In this document: one piece after another, positions 7,739-16,402 of the stretch
Position numbering within the stretch: position 1 is the first letter of the stretch
Layout: the number at the start of each line of letters is the position of its first letter
Source: a virus
IMG/VR virus record: IMGVR_UViG_3300009419_000837
Span: 1-59,781 of that record
DNA: 59,781 bases
Strand: one strand, 5' to 3'
Made by a program: the position numbers and the translations under genes
The notes under the pieces: model-generated
The model's input: the letters and a program-made list of their open reading frames with translations, nothing else
What the model was told of the DNA's origin: nothing
The model's database searches: none

Positions 7739-7775
7739 CTAGGAGGTGCTGGGGGGATCATCCAACACCTCCTAG
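7739..7775 (-). promoter_or_regulatory. Strong 14-bp hairpin between SSB-like gene and polA
   Basis: The arms 7739-7752 and 7762-7775 pair over 14 positions with a 9-base loop. The single mismatch on the plus strand becomes a G-U pair in the minus-strand transcript, so the structure favours the polA mRNA. No T tract follows, so it is more likely an mRNA-stability or processing element, or an attenuator, than a simple terminator. Confidence 0.55.
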
Positions 7776-7786
7776 ACAGTTATTGG

Positions 7787-8458
7787 TTAGAGCAGGCTAG
7801 CTGCAATGTCTGTTAGAACGGCAATGCTATCCTCGCGGATTTCAGAACGCTCAAATGGCTTGAAGTTAGCAATTGCTGCTTCTACTTCAGCCTCGTTAAT
7901 TCCGTAATCTTCTGCAAGATCACGACCCTTAACTGACATTAAATTGTAAACAGTCTGCTGCTTTACTCCTGTGCGACTAATCGCCCAGTAGTTGCGAGTC
8001 AAAGGTCCCTGTGGGGAAAACTCACCAGCATGCAAAGTCTTGTACAAACGAGGTGTTGCAATCAACATCTGGCGTTGGTAAGGCTTTGCTGAAAGATTAA
8101 CAATAGAAAACGCACGCTTTGTCTCTGGCTTATCGCCAAGCTTTACACAAAGTGGGCAGTTGTCGCCAATACAGACGTATGAACGTCGACCTTCGGTCTT
8201 TTCCTTAAGGAAGTGCTGGCGGTAATTAGCAAATGGTCCACCAGTATCAATAAAACGAATTAACTGGAATGACTCTGAGTGCTTGAACTCAGTCGGAAAC
8301 TCTGTAGGAGTTGTGACTAGTTGTTCGGCGGCTTCCCAACCTGATTGAACAGCGGTTGATGAAGTGGATTGAGTTGGACGATCTTCCACTGAGAAAGATT
8401 CGTCTTCTACCTGACCGTATGTTGTTGCATCCGGTGTATCTGTTGTGTTTACGCCCAT
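7787..8458 (-). CDS. Probable single-stranded DNA-binding protein
   Basis: A 223-residue protein with an acidic Ser/Thr/Gln-rich N-terminus, a central beta-rich core with C-x4-CPLC cysteines (CIGDNCPLC), and an acidic C-terminal region. The layout resembles zinc-containing phage SSBs of the gp32 type. It lies just before polA and after HTH and coiled-coil genes. The call rests on layout and position, not on a decisive motif; an unrelated replication accessory protein is possible. Confidence 0.5.
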   Translation of the reverse strand: MGVNTTDTPDATTYGQVEDESFSVEDRPTQSTSSTAVQSGWEAAEQLVTTPTEFPTEFKHSESFQLIRFIDTGGPFANYRQHFLKEKTEGRRSYVCIGDNCPLCVKLGDKPETKRAFSIVNLSAKPYQRQMLIATPRLYKTLHAGEFSPQGPLTRNYWAISRTGVKQQTVYNLMSVKGRDLAEDYGINEAEVEAAIANFKPFERSEIREDSIAVLTDIAASLL

Positions 8459-8494
8459 GGGCGGTTTTCTCCTTATCGCAGTTGTTTGCAGTTA

Positions 8495-8947
8495 TTAAGC
8501 AGTTTCCTCAGCTAAAGATTTCTCCCAAGCCTCGGCTATTTCATCAGTGACCTTGCGGTACTTCTCCCAGTCTATACGCTTCACGTGCAAAACGCCAAAC
8601 TTAGTAAATATCGCTACCGCTGATTCGATCATTGATCGGCTGTACAAGCGCCTACCTTGTCGTTCCTCACCGTTTTTGTCAATTGTTGTTGGCAAACGGT
8701 AAGGCGATGTTGGAAGTTGCCCTTCGCTCATCCATAGTTTTAGAGTAATAACTGGGCGACCTAACGCTTTTGCTAATGCTCCTATGGTGAACAAATCTAG
8801 TTCTTTTCCGTTAGGCATAACGGTTGGACGAGGATGTGAATCCCACTCAACCTGCTTAACTTCTTTTACTTTTTCCTCACGACGTTTGCGTTTACTACCT
8901 GGGTAGTTTAGATCGGCAAACGTTTGATCAATAAAATCTTCTGTCAT
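8495..8947 (-). CDS. MerR-like helix-turn-helix DNA-binding protein
   Basis: 150 residues: a basic N-terminal region (KRKRREEK), a central MerR/excisionase-like helix-turn-helix (FTIGALAKALGRPVITLKLW, about 73-92), a recognition wing with Pro and Arg residues, and a helical tail. It should bind DNA, as a transcription regulator or an origin-binding factor. It overlaps the preceding gene as ATGA. Confidence 0.65.
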   Translation of the reverse strand: MTEDFIDQTFADLNYPGSKRKRREEKVKEVKQVEWDSHPRPTVMPNGKELDLFTIGALAKALGRPVITLKLWMSEGQLPTSPYRLPTTIDKNGEERQGRRLYSRSMIESAVAIFTKFGVLHVKRIDWEKYRKVTDEIAEAWEKSLAEETA

Positions 8948-9333
8948 AGTACGAAAGCGAACGATACCTTTGCTGGGAACATTGCGTCAATATCTTCTTC
9001 TGTTAATTGACCTTTGTAAAACGCAGCCATAATTGCATCTTCGCTAACGGTTGGAATCATGATGATGCAGTCGTCTTTAATGCCACGTTCTGCTAGCAAT
9101 TGATCTGCTACATCCATGTTGAGTGCTTTTGATACTCGACGTTGATTTGTTACTTTAATATCTTCATCAAGCTCTAAAGTGATGTGTCCGCGACCATCTA
9201 CTTCGCCAAGTTCTTGCACGGCTTCGTTGAGACGCTTTTTAATTTCTGATTGACGATCAGATAGGAATTTAATTTGCTCTTTGAGAGCTAAGTATTGTTT
9301 TGCCTCATTAGTAAGGCTCTGCTTGTCTGACAT
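8944..9333 (-). CDS. Hypothetical coiled-coil protein
   Basis: A 129-residue protein with an N-terminal coiled coil (about 10-45) followed by an alpha/beta part. No cysteines, membrane segment or known motif. It is translationally coupled to the HTH gene that follows. Phage early regions often encode such proteins; function not assigned. Confidence 0.6.
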   Translation of the reverse strand: MSDKQSLTNEAKQYLALKEQIKFLSDRQSEIKKRLNEAVQELGEVDGRGHITLELDEDIKVTNQRRVSKALNMDVADQLLAERGIKDDCIIMIPTVSEDAIMAAFYKGQLTEEDIDAMFPAKVSFAFVL

Positions 9334-9406
9334 TGGGTCCCCTTCTGTTGTGGTGAGAAACTACACCTTACAGTGGGGCACTGACAAATCGAGGAACGAC
9401 ACGCCG

Positions 9407-9553
9407 TTATTCGGCTTTTAGGTAGTCCTCAAGGGCTGCGATAATAACGCTGGTGACTGTGACTTCCTGACTGGCAGCCTTCTTCTGGACAGCAATCCAG
9501 AGGTCGTCTGAGACGCGGATAGTACGCGTAGGGGTCTTAGGTGCGTTAGGCAT
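9407..9553 (-). CDS. Ribbon-helix-helix (Arc/CopG-type) DNA-binding protein
   Basis: A 48-residue protein of Arc/CopG form: a short beta strand TRTIRVSDDLW, then helix A (AVQKKAASQE), a VTVTSVI turn and helix B ending LEDYLKAE. These act as dimers that insert a two-stranded ribbon into the major groove, usually as repressors. ATG 9553 lies 9 bases after the SNF2 C-terminal stop with only a weak binding site, so translation may be coupled. No toxin partner gene is adjacent. 73 bases without a gene follow. Confidence 0.75.
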   Translation of the reverse strand: MPNAPKTPTRTIRVSDDLWIAVQKKAASQEVTVTSVIIAALEDYLKAE

Positions 9554-9562
9554 CCATCAAGT

Positions 9563-10699
9563 TTACACGGATTTAAGCATCAAGAACTGGTTTAGGCTAC
9601 TTATGCTGAAATCTATCCCTCCAGCCTCATTTATGCCCTCACCGTCGATTACAGCGCTTGCTACGGCGTTTTTATGCTGAAGCATCTCGTGCTGTCGGAC
9701 TTCAATAGATCCTGCTACTAGGAAGTCTTGGATGACTATAGACGGCCACTTTGAGGACGCTCGCATGATTCGTCCGTTTCGCTGTGTAGCGCCTCCCGAT
9801 GACCACGGTAGGTCGTAGTTGACGAGGAGGTTAGCGGCAGGAAGATCAACGCCATAACCGCCAGCATCTGAAGAAACAAGGACACGAACACTAGGGTCAG
9901 TGTTAAGAGCAATTTTATTCTCCTCTTTGGTCTTGGCGTCAAGGCGACCTGTGTAAGTTCTACAACCGTACTGGATCAGGGCTTCCGCGAGCTTGTCTGT
10001 CATGTCTACATAGGTAGCAAATATAACAACTTTGTTCTCTTCAGCTTGGTCTAAAAACTCTTTTACATATTGAACTAGGGCGTTTAATTTTGGAGATTGA
10101 TCAACACCCTCTAAATACCCAGCCTCGACTAACTCATTTGCATAGGCAGAGCCTTCCCCGCCAGTAGAGTTGTACTTAAGCGCACTGGTGCGTAGTAGGT
10201 CAGGATGTGAACAAAGCATCTTTAAACAACCAACCTTAGACATAATCTTTCCACGCCATTGGTTTTCTTCTTGGCTTCCTCCACCATTTTGTACCCCGTA
10301 ATGTGCAAAGACATTGAAGTTTGCACCAAACAATGCGGTTGCTTCCGCTAAATCATTTAGGAGGTCTGTTCTAATTCGTTCATATAGCTTGGCGCTTCGT
10401 CTATCGAGCGTGATAAGTAACGGTTCATTATGTATGGAATCTGGTAAGTGCGGCGCAACATCAGGATCTTTTTGCGACTTTCGGACACTTGATTCCTTAA
10501 GACGCTCGTGTAGAGTAGGAAGATTCCTATAACGCTGGACTCCACCCCAATTATTACGAACAATAAATGCTGAGTCAAAGATGTCAAACCTTCCTAGTAC
10601 GGAGTCGTCTACAAACTGCATGATGCTAAACAACTCTTCTGGTTTACCGTTTTCAATAGGTGTTCCAGTTAAAGCAAACTTAAAAGGAGCGTTTGCCAT
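9563..10699 (-). CDS. SNF2-family helicase, C-terminal part (downstream of in-frame amber)
   Basis: This 378-residue frame begins just before helicase motif III (LTGTPIENG) and has the second RecA-like domain: VVIFATYVDM, a TGRLD segment, VSSDAGGYGVDLPAANLLVNYDLPW (motif V region) and QRNGRIMRAS (motif VI). It lacks Walker A and B, which are in the gene just upstream. The two frames are in the same phase, separated only by TAG and one AAG codon. The product may arise by readthrough of the amber, by reinitiation at ATG 10699, or the gene may be broken. Confidence 0.85.
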   Translation of the reverse strand: MANAPFKFALTGTPIENGKPEELFSIMQFVDDSVLGRFDIFDSAFIVRNNWGGVQRYRNLPTLHERLKESSVRKSQKDPDVAPHLPDSIHNEPLLITLDRRSAKLYERIRTDLLNDLAEATALFGANFNVFAHYGVQNGGGSQEENQWRGKIMSKVGCLKMLCSHPDLLRTSALKYNSTGGEGSAYANELVEAGYLEGVDQSPKLNALVQYVKEFLDQAEENKVVIFATYVDMTDKLAEALIQYGCRTYTGRLDAKTKEENKIALNTDPSVRVLVSSDAGGYGVDLPAANLLVNYDLPWSSGGATQRNGRIMRASSKWPSIVIQDFLVAGSIEVRQHEMLQHKNAVASAVIDGEGINEAGGIDFSISSLNQFLMLKSV

Positions 10700-10702
10700 C
10701 TT

Positions 10703-11155
10703 CTAAACTGCCTTAGATCTTTTAGACTTAAAAGATTTAATTGCTGTGGCTTCGTCGCAAACTATAAAACCTCTAGGTAGTTTCTTTACTAAATCCCAAT
10801 CGTTGACAATCTGTTCGTAGTTCATCACTACGTAATCAACACCTGTCTCTCGCCAGTTGTACGCGTCTTCATATTGCTTAAGTCTTTGCTTAGGTGTTCC
10901 ATCAATAACTAATGCTTTAGAAGTACCTTCTGTAAACTTTTCAATTTGATTAGCCCACTGGTACTTAAGGCTGGAAAGACAGATAACCATTCCGGGCTCC
11001 CGGATTGAACCGCTGTCCATCAGCTGTTCGAGCGCTGCAATCGTTAGTACTGTCTTCCCGAGCCCTAAATCGTATGCCACTAAAACCTTGTGGCGATCAA
11101 TCATTTTTTCAACCGCCTCAGGTTGGTAGGGTAGTAGCGTCCCTTTGAAAGTCAA
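10703..11155 (-). CDS. SNF2-family helicase, N-terminal part (ends at in-frame amber)
   Basis: This 150-residue frame holds the first RecA-like domain: LLPYQPEAV (Q-like motif), Walker A DLGLGKT (29-35), motif Ia CLSSLKYQW, VMNYEQ, and motif II DEAT (134-137). It stops at TAG 10705-10703 after KRSKAV, where SNF2 proteins continue without a break to motif III. With the following frame the length would be about 530 residues, normal for compact phage SNF2 ATPases involved in replication or recombination. The next gene overlaps its start as ATGA. Confidence 0.85.
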   Translation of the reverse strand: MTFKGTLLPYQPEAVEKMIDRHKVLVAYDLGLGKTVLTIAALEQLMDSGSIREPGMVICLSSLKYQWANQIEKFTEGTSKALVIDGTPKQRLKQYEDAYNWRETGVDYVVMNYEQIVNDWDLVKKLPRGFIVCDEATAIKSFKSKRSKAV

Positions 11156-11364
11156 GCGTCTCTCCTCCAGTGTACGAACGACCGAATGTAGACGATAGCG
11201 TAAGCAACGGCAGAAACTATAAACCCGTATTGTTTAGTGGTTAGAGCGTAGGCAATCCAAATGACCTCGTTAGCCAAAAGAACTAGCCAGCCCCATATTG
11301 TTTTTCTACCGACAAAGTAAATGCCTAGTACGCCTATTGTCGCTAGTACCCAAGACCACATCAT
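11152..11364 (-). CDS. Small membrane protein
   Basis: A 70-residue protein with two to three hydrophobic segments (about 3-19, 22-42 and 47-62) and a basic tail (HWRRDA), so probably an inner-membrane protein. It sits between dNMP kinase and the helicase with ATGA overlaps on both sides. The composition resembles nicotinamide-mononucleotide-transporter-like small proteins, but too weakly to call. Function unknown. Confidence 0.6.
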   Translation of the reverse strand: MMWSWVLATIGVLGIYFVGRKTIWGWLVLLANEVIWIAYALTTKQYGFIVSAVAYAIVYIRSFVHWRRDA

Positions 11365-11912
11365 GCGTATGACATCATTCTTGTTGAGACCAAAACCTCT
11401 AGGTCTTCTAAAGTTCCATTGTTAACAAAGATCTGATCTACTGGGTACCCGTCCATTTCAGATTCAGAAACGTGATCGTTAACGGCATCCGTTCCAATTC
11501 GTTTAATGCGCCAAATCTTACCCTTGAACTCTTGAATCCAAATAGCCTCGTTCTCAAAACGAACATCAGAGACAACTACTTTATCTTGCGGTGCTACATC
11601 AGATAAGGCTTCGTTAATCCAAAAGGTGTCTCCAAATAATTTTCTAGCGCCAACTCCTAGTTCTTGAAGAAGGCGTCTAACTTCTGGAAAATCTACTTTT
11701 ACTTTGTCCCAGCCGTAGGAGTCTACTAAATCTTGAAGTCGGTAATTAATAATGCTATCGCCGTAACCCTTAGGGATTAGTGGGTCCATCTCGTAAAGTA
11801 ACTTACGAATTGGGTCAGCAAATGCAATTCTTCTGTACCCGTGCTTCTCAACAAGAATGTTAGCTACAGTGTCTTTTCCAGACTGTGCGTAACCTGAAAG
11901 ACCAATGATCAT
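11361..11912 (-). CDS. Deoxynucleoside monophosphate kinase
   Basis: A 183-residue P-loop kinase with Walker A GYAQSGKDT (7-15), the FADPIRKLL segment after the first helix, and VVVSDVRFENEA, typical of phage dNMP kinases of the T4 gp1 type and related adenylate-kinase-like proteins. It would convert dNMPs to dNDPs for phage DNA synthesis. It overlaps the primase gene as ATGA. Confidence 0.85.
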   Translation of the reverse strand: MIIGLSGYAQSGKDTVANILVEKHGYRRIAFADPIRKLLYEMDPLIPKGYGDSIINYRLQDLVDSYGWDKVKVDFPEVRRLLQELGVGARKLFGDTFWINEALSDVAPQDKVVVSDVRFENEAIWIQEFKGKIWRIKRIGTDAVNDHVSESEMDGYPVDQIFVNNGTLEDLEVLVSTRMMSYA

Positions 11913-12838
11913 GACAGTGCCTTCTCCCCATGTAGTGCGTGCTTAGCGTTTTCAATTCCGTAGACTATCTCAGCCTTACTCATTCCGCCAATATCCTTGA
12001 TACCGCTAGAGGCATAGTCGAAGAACCAGCACTCAAACCACATATCTACGGACTTCTTAAGAAAGTCTTGAGCGGCTTGGCGCCCAGCCTCATCGTTGTC
12101 CATCGCCACGATAACCCGCTCAGCGCCTTTAATTGCGCTCATCTGGTCTTTAGACACTGCTGTGCCGTAAGTAGAAACGCCACCTAGAAGCCCTACAGAA
12201 GCCATACGAGCCACGTCTAGCGGGGATTCGACTACTACCATTGGCCCGCCCGTGTACTGCTGGTACCCAAACAAAGAGTGGCTCTTTTGAATCCCAGCGG
12301 GGTAGTTTCTAAAGTATCTGCCCTTAGCGCCCTTCTCCTGCCAACCCAGTAACTTTCCAGATAGGTCGCGGATTGGAAGGATCCAACACTCCTTACGAGC
12401 ATCGTACAAAATTCCGTACAGTTCTGCGGCGGCTGGTGTTATTCCACGACTACGTAATAGTTCTACTGGCGGTGCGACATAAGCCGCCAAGTTAGCCTCG
12501 GTGATGTCAACTGATATCGCTTCAGTCTTTGGCTTCGGATTTAGTGCTCGCTCTAAACGCATTGATAGATCGCTAGTAGTTGTCTTGACCCACTCGTCAG
12601 CTTCTTCCATAGGAATACCATTGACGTATGAAACAAGGTACTGCAATCCTCCACGAAACCCGCAAGAGAAACAGTTATGCGCCCCTGTGTCAGCATTAAT
12701 TGACCAAGACGGATTGTGGTCTTCTTTTCCAGTTCTATCAAAGTGACCGGGGCATAATCCCTTTACCTCTGACCCACGTGCTCCGTAGGTTTCAACACCA
12801 AGACCTTTAAGAAAGTCTTCCATCTCTTCTACGGTCAT
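11909..12838 (-). CDS. DnaG-type DNA primase
   Basis: 309 residues with an N-terminal zinc finger (C29, H32, C56, C59 in LCPGHF and CFSCGFRGG) and a TOPRIM domain with VVVESPLDVARM (catalytic Glu) and VAMDNDEAG (DxD). This is the compact primase form found in phages. It should make RNA primers for lagging-strand synthesis with the DnaB-like helicase encoded just upstream, to which it is ATGA-coupled. Confidence 0.93.
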   Translation of the reverse strand: MTVEEMEDFLKGLGVETYGARGSEVKGLCPGHFDRTGKEDHNPSWSINADTGAHNCFSCGFRGGLQYLVSYVNGIPMEEADEWVKTTTSDLSMRLERALNPKPKTEAISVDITEANLAAYVAPPVELLRSRGITPAAAELYGILYDARKECWILPIRDLSGKLLGWQEKGAKGRYFRNYPAGIQKSHSLFGYQQYTGGPMVVVESPLDVARMASVGLLGGVSTYGTAVSKDQMSAIKGAERVIVAMDNDEAGRQAAQDFLKKSVDMWFECWFFDYASSGIKDIGGMSKAEIVYGIENAKHALHGEKALS

Positions 12839-14082
12839 GCGTCAAGCTCACCTGTCATTTCGCGGAACGTTCCTTCATCCCATGCCCATGTAAGGAATGT
12901 AGAACCAGGTCCTGAGTTACGGCTAGCAAGAACGCTAAGAATACGAGTTTGGTCATCACTTTCTTCTGGCTTTTCAAGACCAAACAAAACGTCAGCATCC
13001 TGAAAGAATGATGATGAGTAACCAATAGAGTTTGCTGTAAGTCGACCGCCCTTACCCTTCTTCCAATCTAAAGACTGAGTTGTAATAACAATAGGAATCT
13101 TAAAGGTCTGAGCCAATCGCTTGAAACCACGAGTTAAGTTAGTAAGAGCCTGAGGAGTGTTCTGCTCACCAGTCTGCTCATCTGTCATAAGGTACATACC
13201 ATCGATAAACAAAATACTTGGGCGGTGCAACTGCAACTTAGCAGTTACTCCGCTTAGTGTTGATCCAGAAGAAGAGTCAACAAGCCAAAACTTTTCCGCG
13301 TCCTCTCGCATCTTGTCAGTAACAAGTGTCTTGTAGCGACCTTCTTCATCAGGTCTCAAGGTTCCTGTAATCAAACGCTGATGAGAGATGCGGGCACGCA
13401 TAGAGTCATAACGATCTTCTTGCTCACGATTACTCATCTCAAATGAATAGAACATCGGCATAACCTCAGAATGAGTATGGATGTTAATCGCAACCTGCAT
13501 GGCAACGGTTGATTTACCTGTCTTAGGTGTAGCGGTAATAACAATCAACTGCTCATCTTGAAGTCCGTTAGTGACTTTATCAATAGTTGGAAAACCTGTT
13601 GGGTAACCAAGCAATCCGTCTGGGATTAACTTGCGCTGTTGATACCTATCCCAACGGCGGTCAAGTTCTTTGTCTTCTGTAATATCGATGTCGTTGGTTT
13701 CGCTGAAGCCAGCCTCGTCCATCTTAAGGACACCCGCTTGAAGAACCTGTAGTGCACCTTCGTGGTCTTGCTCACGATCAATCTTCTCAATTGCATCTCT
13801 AAGAATGTTGGCTGTGTAAATCTTACGACGAGCAGCTGACAAAGAATCCAGTAGATAATCAATCGAGTCATTTACTGGCACAACCTCATACGAAGGATAG
13901 TTGTCTTTTACAACGTCAAGGCTTGGACACTCGCCGTAGCGTGCGTAGTGCTCTCTGATGTAAACCCAAATCTTCTTGTCGTTCTCATCTGAGAACCAAG
14001 ACTGATTTACGTTACGGTCAAATAAAGGGGTTAGGTCTCTTTCTAAAAGAGCCTTGCTTAGTAATCTCTTCTCGTTGTTCAT
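12835..14082 (-). CDS. DnaB-like replicative helicase
   Basis: A 415-residue RecA-fold helicase with an N-terminal helical domain (about 1-125), Walker A ATPKTGKST (184-192), MFYSFEMSNREQ (motif 1a region), Walker B ILFIDGMYLM, and the C-terminal ITTQSLDWKKGKGG and FQDADVLFGLEK segments. It should form the hexameric helicase at the phage fork. Its neighbours are the helicase loader and DnaD-like initiator upstream and primase downstream. Confidence 0.93.
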   Translation of the reverse strand: MNNEKRLLSKALLERDLTPLFDRNVNQSWFSDENDKKIWVYIREHYARYGECPSLDVVKDNYPSYEVVPVNDSIDYLLDSLSAARRKIYTANILRDAIEKIDREQDHEGALQVLQAGVLKMDEAGFSETNDIDITEDKELDRRWDRYQQRKLIPDGLLGYPTGFPTIDKVTNGLQDEQLIVITATPKTGKSTVAMQVAINIHTHSEVMPMFYSFEMSNREQEDRYDSMRARISHQRLITGTLRPDEEGRYKTLVTDKMREDAEKFWLVDSSSGSTLSGVTAKLQLHRPSILFIDGMYLMTDEQTGEQNTPQALTNLTRGFKRLAQTFKIPIVITTQSLDWKKGKGGRLTANSIGYSSSFFQDADVLFGLEKPEESDDQTRILSVLASRNSGPGSTFLTWAWDEGTFREMTGELDA

Positions 14083-14489
14083 AGTCGTGTCATATCCATT
14101 CCCCAGTGCCCGTAACGTAACATTCGATCAGGTCTATCAATAACCCCAATTAATTCAGGGCGATATGGTAGCTGATTAATTAAGTCTTCGATAGTCGTGT
14201 AAGAAACGCAATACCTAAACGGATTGGTTCCGTACTCGTCTAGCGTGTCCATAACTTTTTGCAATTCTTCTTGGTTCAAGTTAAAAGACGCAAGTTCAAT
14301 TGTGTAAGGAGTTCTCATAGCCCACAAGTAAAGTTGGCTAAGAACTTCTTTTTTAAAAGATACTTTTTTTCTAGTTCTTTTAATTACCTTGTACTTCTTA
14401 GGAAGCTCCTCGGTCTCTAAAAGAATAAAGACATCATCCGTAACAATTATTCGTTGCGGTATGTCGTTGCTGATATCCCCGTTTCGCAT
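14079..14489 (-). CDS. Hypothetical protein upstream of dnaB
   Basis: ATG 14489 is chosen because it lies one base after the stop of the preceding gene (TAAAATG); an in-frame start at 14513 would overlap it. The 136-residue product is alpha/beta, begins MRNGDISND and ends with RPDRMLRYGHWGMD. It overlaps dnaB as ATGA, so it is part of the replication chain. Family not recognised. Confidence 0.6.
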   Translation of the reverse strand: MRNGDISNDIPQRIIVTDDVFILLETEELPKKYKVIKRTRKKVSFKKEVLSQLYLWAMRTPYTIELASFNLNQEELQKVMDTLDEYGTNPFRYCVSYTTIEDLINQLPYRPELIGVIDRPDRMLRYGHWGMDMTRL

Positions 14490-14490
14490 T

Positions 14491-14802
14491 TTAAAATACT
14501 TCGATCTTTGCAAATCTAATTACAAATTGTCTAAAGGCTTCTGGAGACTCTTTTGCTTTTTCGGTGTCTTCTTCCGTAGCAGCCTTAGAAACCTCTAGAG
14601 GGTAGTTACCGTTATTAGAGTCAATACGTGCTTTTACAAAACGAGTGTGCTTGCAAGTAGTTCGTCCTTTGTACCCAGAACAAGTGCAATACAAATCACC
14701 GTCCGCGCTTGAACTAACTTCAAAGATATTTGGACCAGGTGTAGCTGTTGGGCTTAGAAAAACCTGTATCAATCTCTTGTGCTCCACTGATGACTCCATC
14801 AT
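14491..14802 (-). CDS. SWIM-type zinc finger protein
   Basis: A 103-residue protein with the SWIM signature CxC-x8-CxH: C39, C41, C50 and H52 in CTCSGYKGRTTCKH. SWIM fingers bind DNA or protein and often accompany recombination proteins and SNF2 helicases. It lies between the helicase loader and dnaB. ATGA overlap with the loader stop. Confidence 0.75.
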   Translation of the reverse strand: MMESSVEHKRLIQVFLSPTATPGPNIFEVSSSADGDLYCTCSGYKGRTTCKHTRFVKARIDSNNGNYPLEVSKAATEEDTEKAKESPEAFRQFVIRFAKIEVF

Positions 14803-15479
14803 TGTCGTAAGTCCCCTTCCGTAGATTCTAGGTCAATATTGTAAAAAGCTTCGTGTGCAAAACTTCCAGTTGCCTCACCGTACCAGTCAGGCCAGTTATC
14901 TAGCAAAATATTGGAAGTAACGATGGTTGGAAGACCGTTGTTAAACCTAGTCCTCAAAACATGGTGAAGCATGCTTTTGTTCCAAGCAGAGGCGTTGTTA
15001 TGCTCTCGTCCAACATCATCGATAACAAGAATCTTTACATTTCGATGCTCGTCAGAACAAGCGCCCATAATTCCATCGTACAAAGTTTCGCGGGACTCTT
15101 CCACAGAGTCGTCCATCATCTCTCCCTTAAGATCTAAAAGACCTGCATAGGTGATGAAATAACAAGGGCGAACATCGTTCAAAGGAAAAACATCTAGTGA
15201 GAAAGTTCTAATAGCCTCTTGAATTATGGCTGAGGCAAGAGTCGTCTTTCCGTGTCCCGGTGACCCATAGAACGCCATACCTTTTCCGCAAGAGCGCTCG
15301 CCGATAGCGTTAATGATCTTGTTGTCTTTGACCTTTGTAAGCCAACCTTGTATGTCCTCAATAACATCAGAAGGTACGGCGGTGCAGTCGTTAAACTCCC
15401 AACCTTGAAGATGTTTAGGCAAACCAGCAGCCTTAATCCAAGTCTTGCGACGTAACTTTAAATCATCTGGCTTAAACAT
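14799..15479 (-). CDS. DnaC/IstB-like helicase loader ATPase
   Basis: 226 residues with Walker A YGSPGHGKTT (71-80), Walker B KILVIDDVGRE (149-159) and sensor-like IVTSN, the DnaC/IstB AAA+ pattern. It should load the DnaB-like helicase. It is immediately downstream of the DnaD-like gene with a TAATG overlap, which supports a replication-initiation role. Confidence 0.88.
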   Translation of the reverse strand: MFKPDDLKLRRKTWIKAAGLPKHLQGWEFNDCTAVPSDVIEDIQGWLTKVKDNKIINAIGERSCGKGMAFYGSPGHGKTTLASAIIQEAIRTFSLDVFPLNDVRPCYFITYAGLLDLKGEMMDDSVEESRETLYDGIMGACSDEHRNVKILVIDDVGREHNNASAWNKSMLHHVLRTRFNNGLPTIVTSNILLDNWPDWYGEATGSFAHEAFYNIDLESTEGDLRQ

Positions 15480-16402
15480 TATTCTCCCCTTAATTCACGA
15501 CGTGCTTTGTCTCTTGCCTTCTTTGCTGTTTCCTTTGCTTTTTCTGTAGGCATAGTCATCTTTGCCTGACCAACTAAACCAGGTAAGCGACTAACATACA
15601 ACCTCCAAAGAATTTCAGCGTCTTTGTACTCTTTAATATTTATTTGAGAAAAGAAAATCTCCATGGCTCTAACTTCAATCTCGCCATCGGTATCCAGCCT
15701 AGTTCTAGCCCCTGCTAGAGCGCCAGAGAACTGGCTCTGGGTAACTTCCCACGGAGCAATGTGAAAATGCTCAAGAAGTCGACTAGCAAACTCGTAGCAA
15801 ACGTCACGTACGCTCCACTCGTTACGCGGAGTTCCAGCTCGACCCTGCTTGCGACCGTAGTCTAGAACCGTCTTAGCCTCTTTGTACTTTTTCTTCCGAT
15901 CATCGGCAGCAGCCTTGTTGTCAGCCTTGCGCTTATCCCTAGCCTTCTGGATCTCTGCCGCTATCTCATCATCAGGTCCTGATACAGATTCGAAGATTCC
16001 GCCCCATGACATTTCACTCACCTCGATATTCATAACTTCGTATTCATCCCTTGACTTCGTCAAGGAAGGATTTTTACTTATAACAGTAGAATTAGTAATT
16101 CTGCTTATATGCTCATTACTGGTAACAGGGGTCACGTTATGTGACTCCACAACTTGTGCGCCCACACTTCCAAAAAACGCCCGATTCGCTTTTTCAGTGA
16201 GGACAGAAACGGTCATAATTTTATTGCCGATACGCTGCGGTCCAGTTCTAATATAGCCCTTGTCTCGTAACTCTTTTAGCCCACTCAGCGCTGAGCGCCT
16301 ACCCACATTAAACCTAAACATCATGGACTCAGCCGATATGTTCAAGTTGTGTTGATGGATCGCTAGTAAGAACCCATACGCTTTTGGGGACAGGTCAATC
16401 AC
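15479..16402 (-). CDS. DnaD-like winged-helix replication protein
   Basis: A 307-residue protein with an N-terminal winged helix (RFNVGRRSALSGLKELRDKG, about 29-48), a long charged helical linker and a C-terminal helical domain. This resembles phage DnaD-like or Rep-type initiators that recruit the loader and helicase. GTG 16402 overlaps the preceding stop as GTGA with AGG upstream. The role follows from domain layout and position directly before the loader. Confidence 0.6.
   Translation of the reverse strand: MIDLSPKAYGFLLAIHQHNLNISAESMMFRFNVGRRSALSGLKELRDKGYIRTGPQRIGNKIMTVSVLTEKANRAFFGSVGAQVVESHNVTPVTSNEHISRITNSTVISKNPSLTKSRDEYEVMNIEVSEMSWGGIFESVSGPDDEIAAEIQKARDKRKADNKAAADDRKKKYKEAKTVLDYGRKQGRAGTPRNEWSVRDVCYEFASRLLEHFHIAPWEVTQSQFSGALAGARTRLDTDGEIEVRAMEIFFSQINIKEYKDAEILWRLYVSRLPGLVGQAKMTMPTEKAKETAKKARDKARRELRGE

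Noticed and set aside
9407-9553. Antitoxin of a toxin-antitoxin pair
   Set aside because: The ribbon-helix-helix fold fits, but no toxin-sized partner frame lies beside it; both neighbours are replication genes or a gap.
10703-10705. TAG recoded as a sense codon across the genome
   Set aside because: TAG ends polA (with the next GTG overlapping it), the Hjc-like gene and the gene at 33753, so it works as a stop here.
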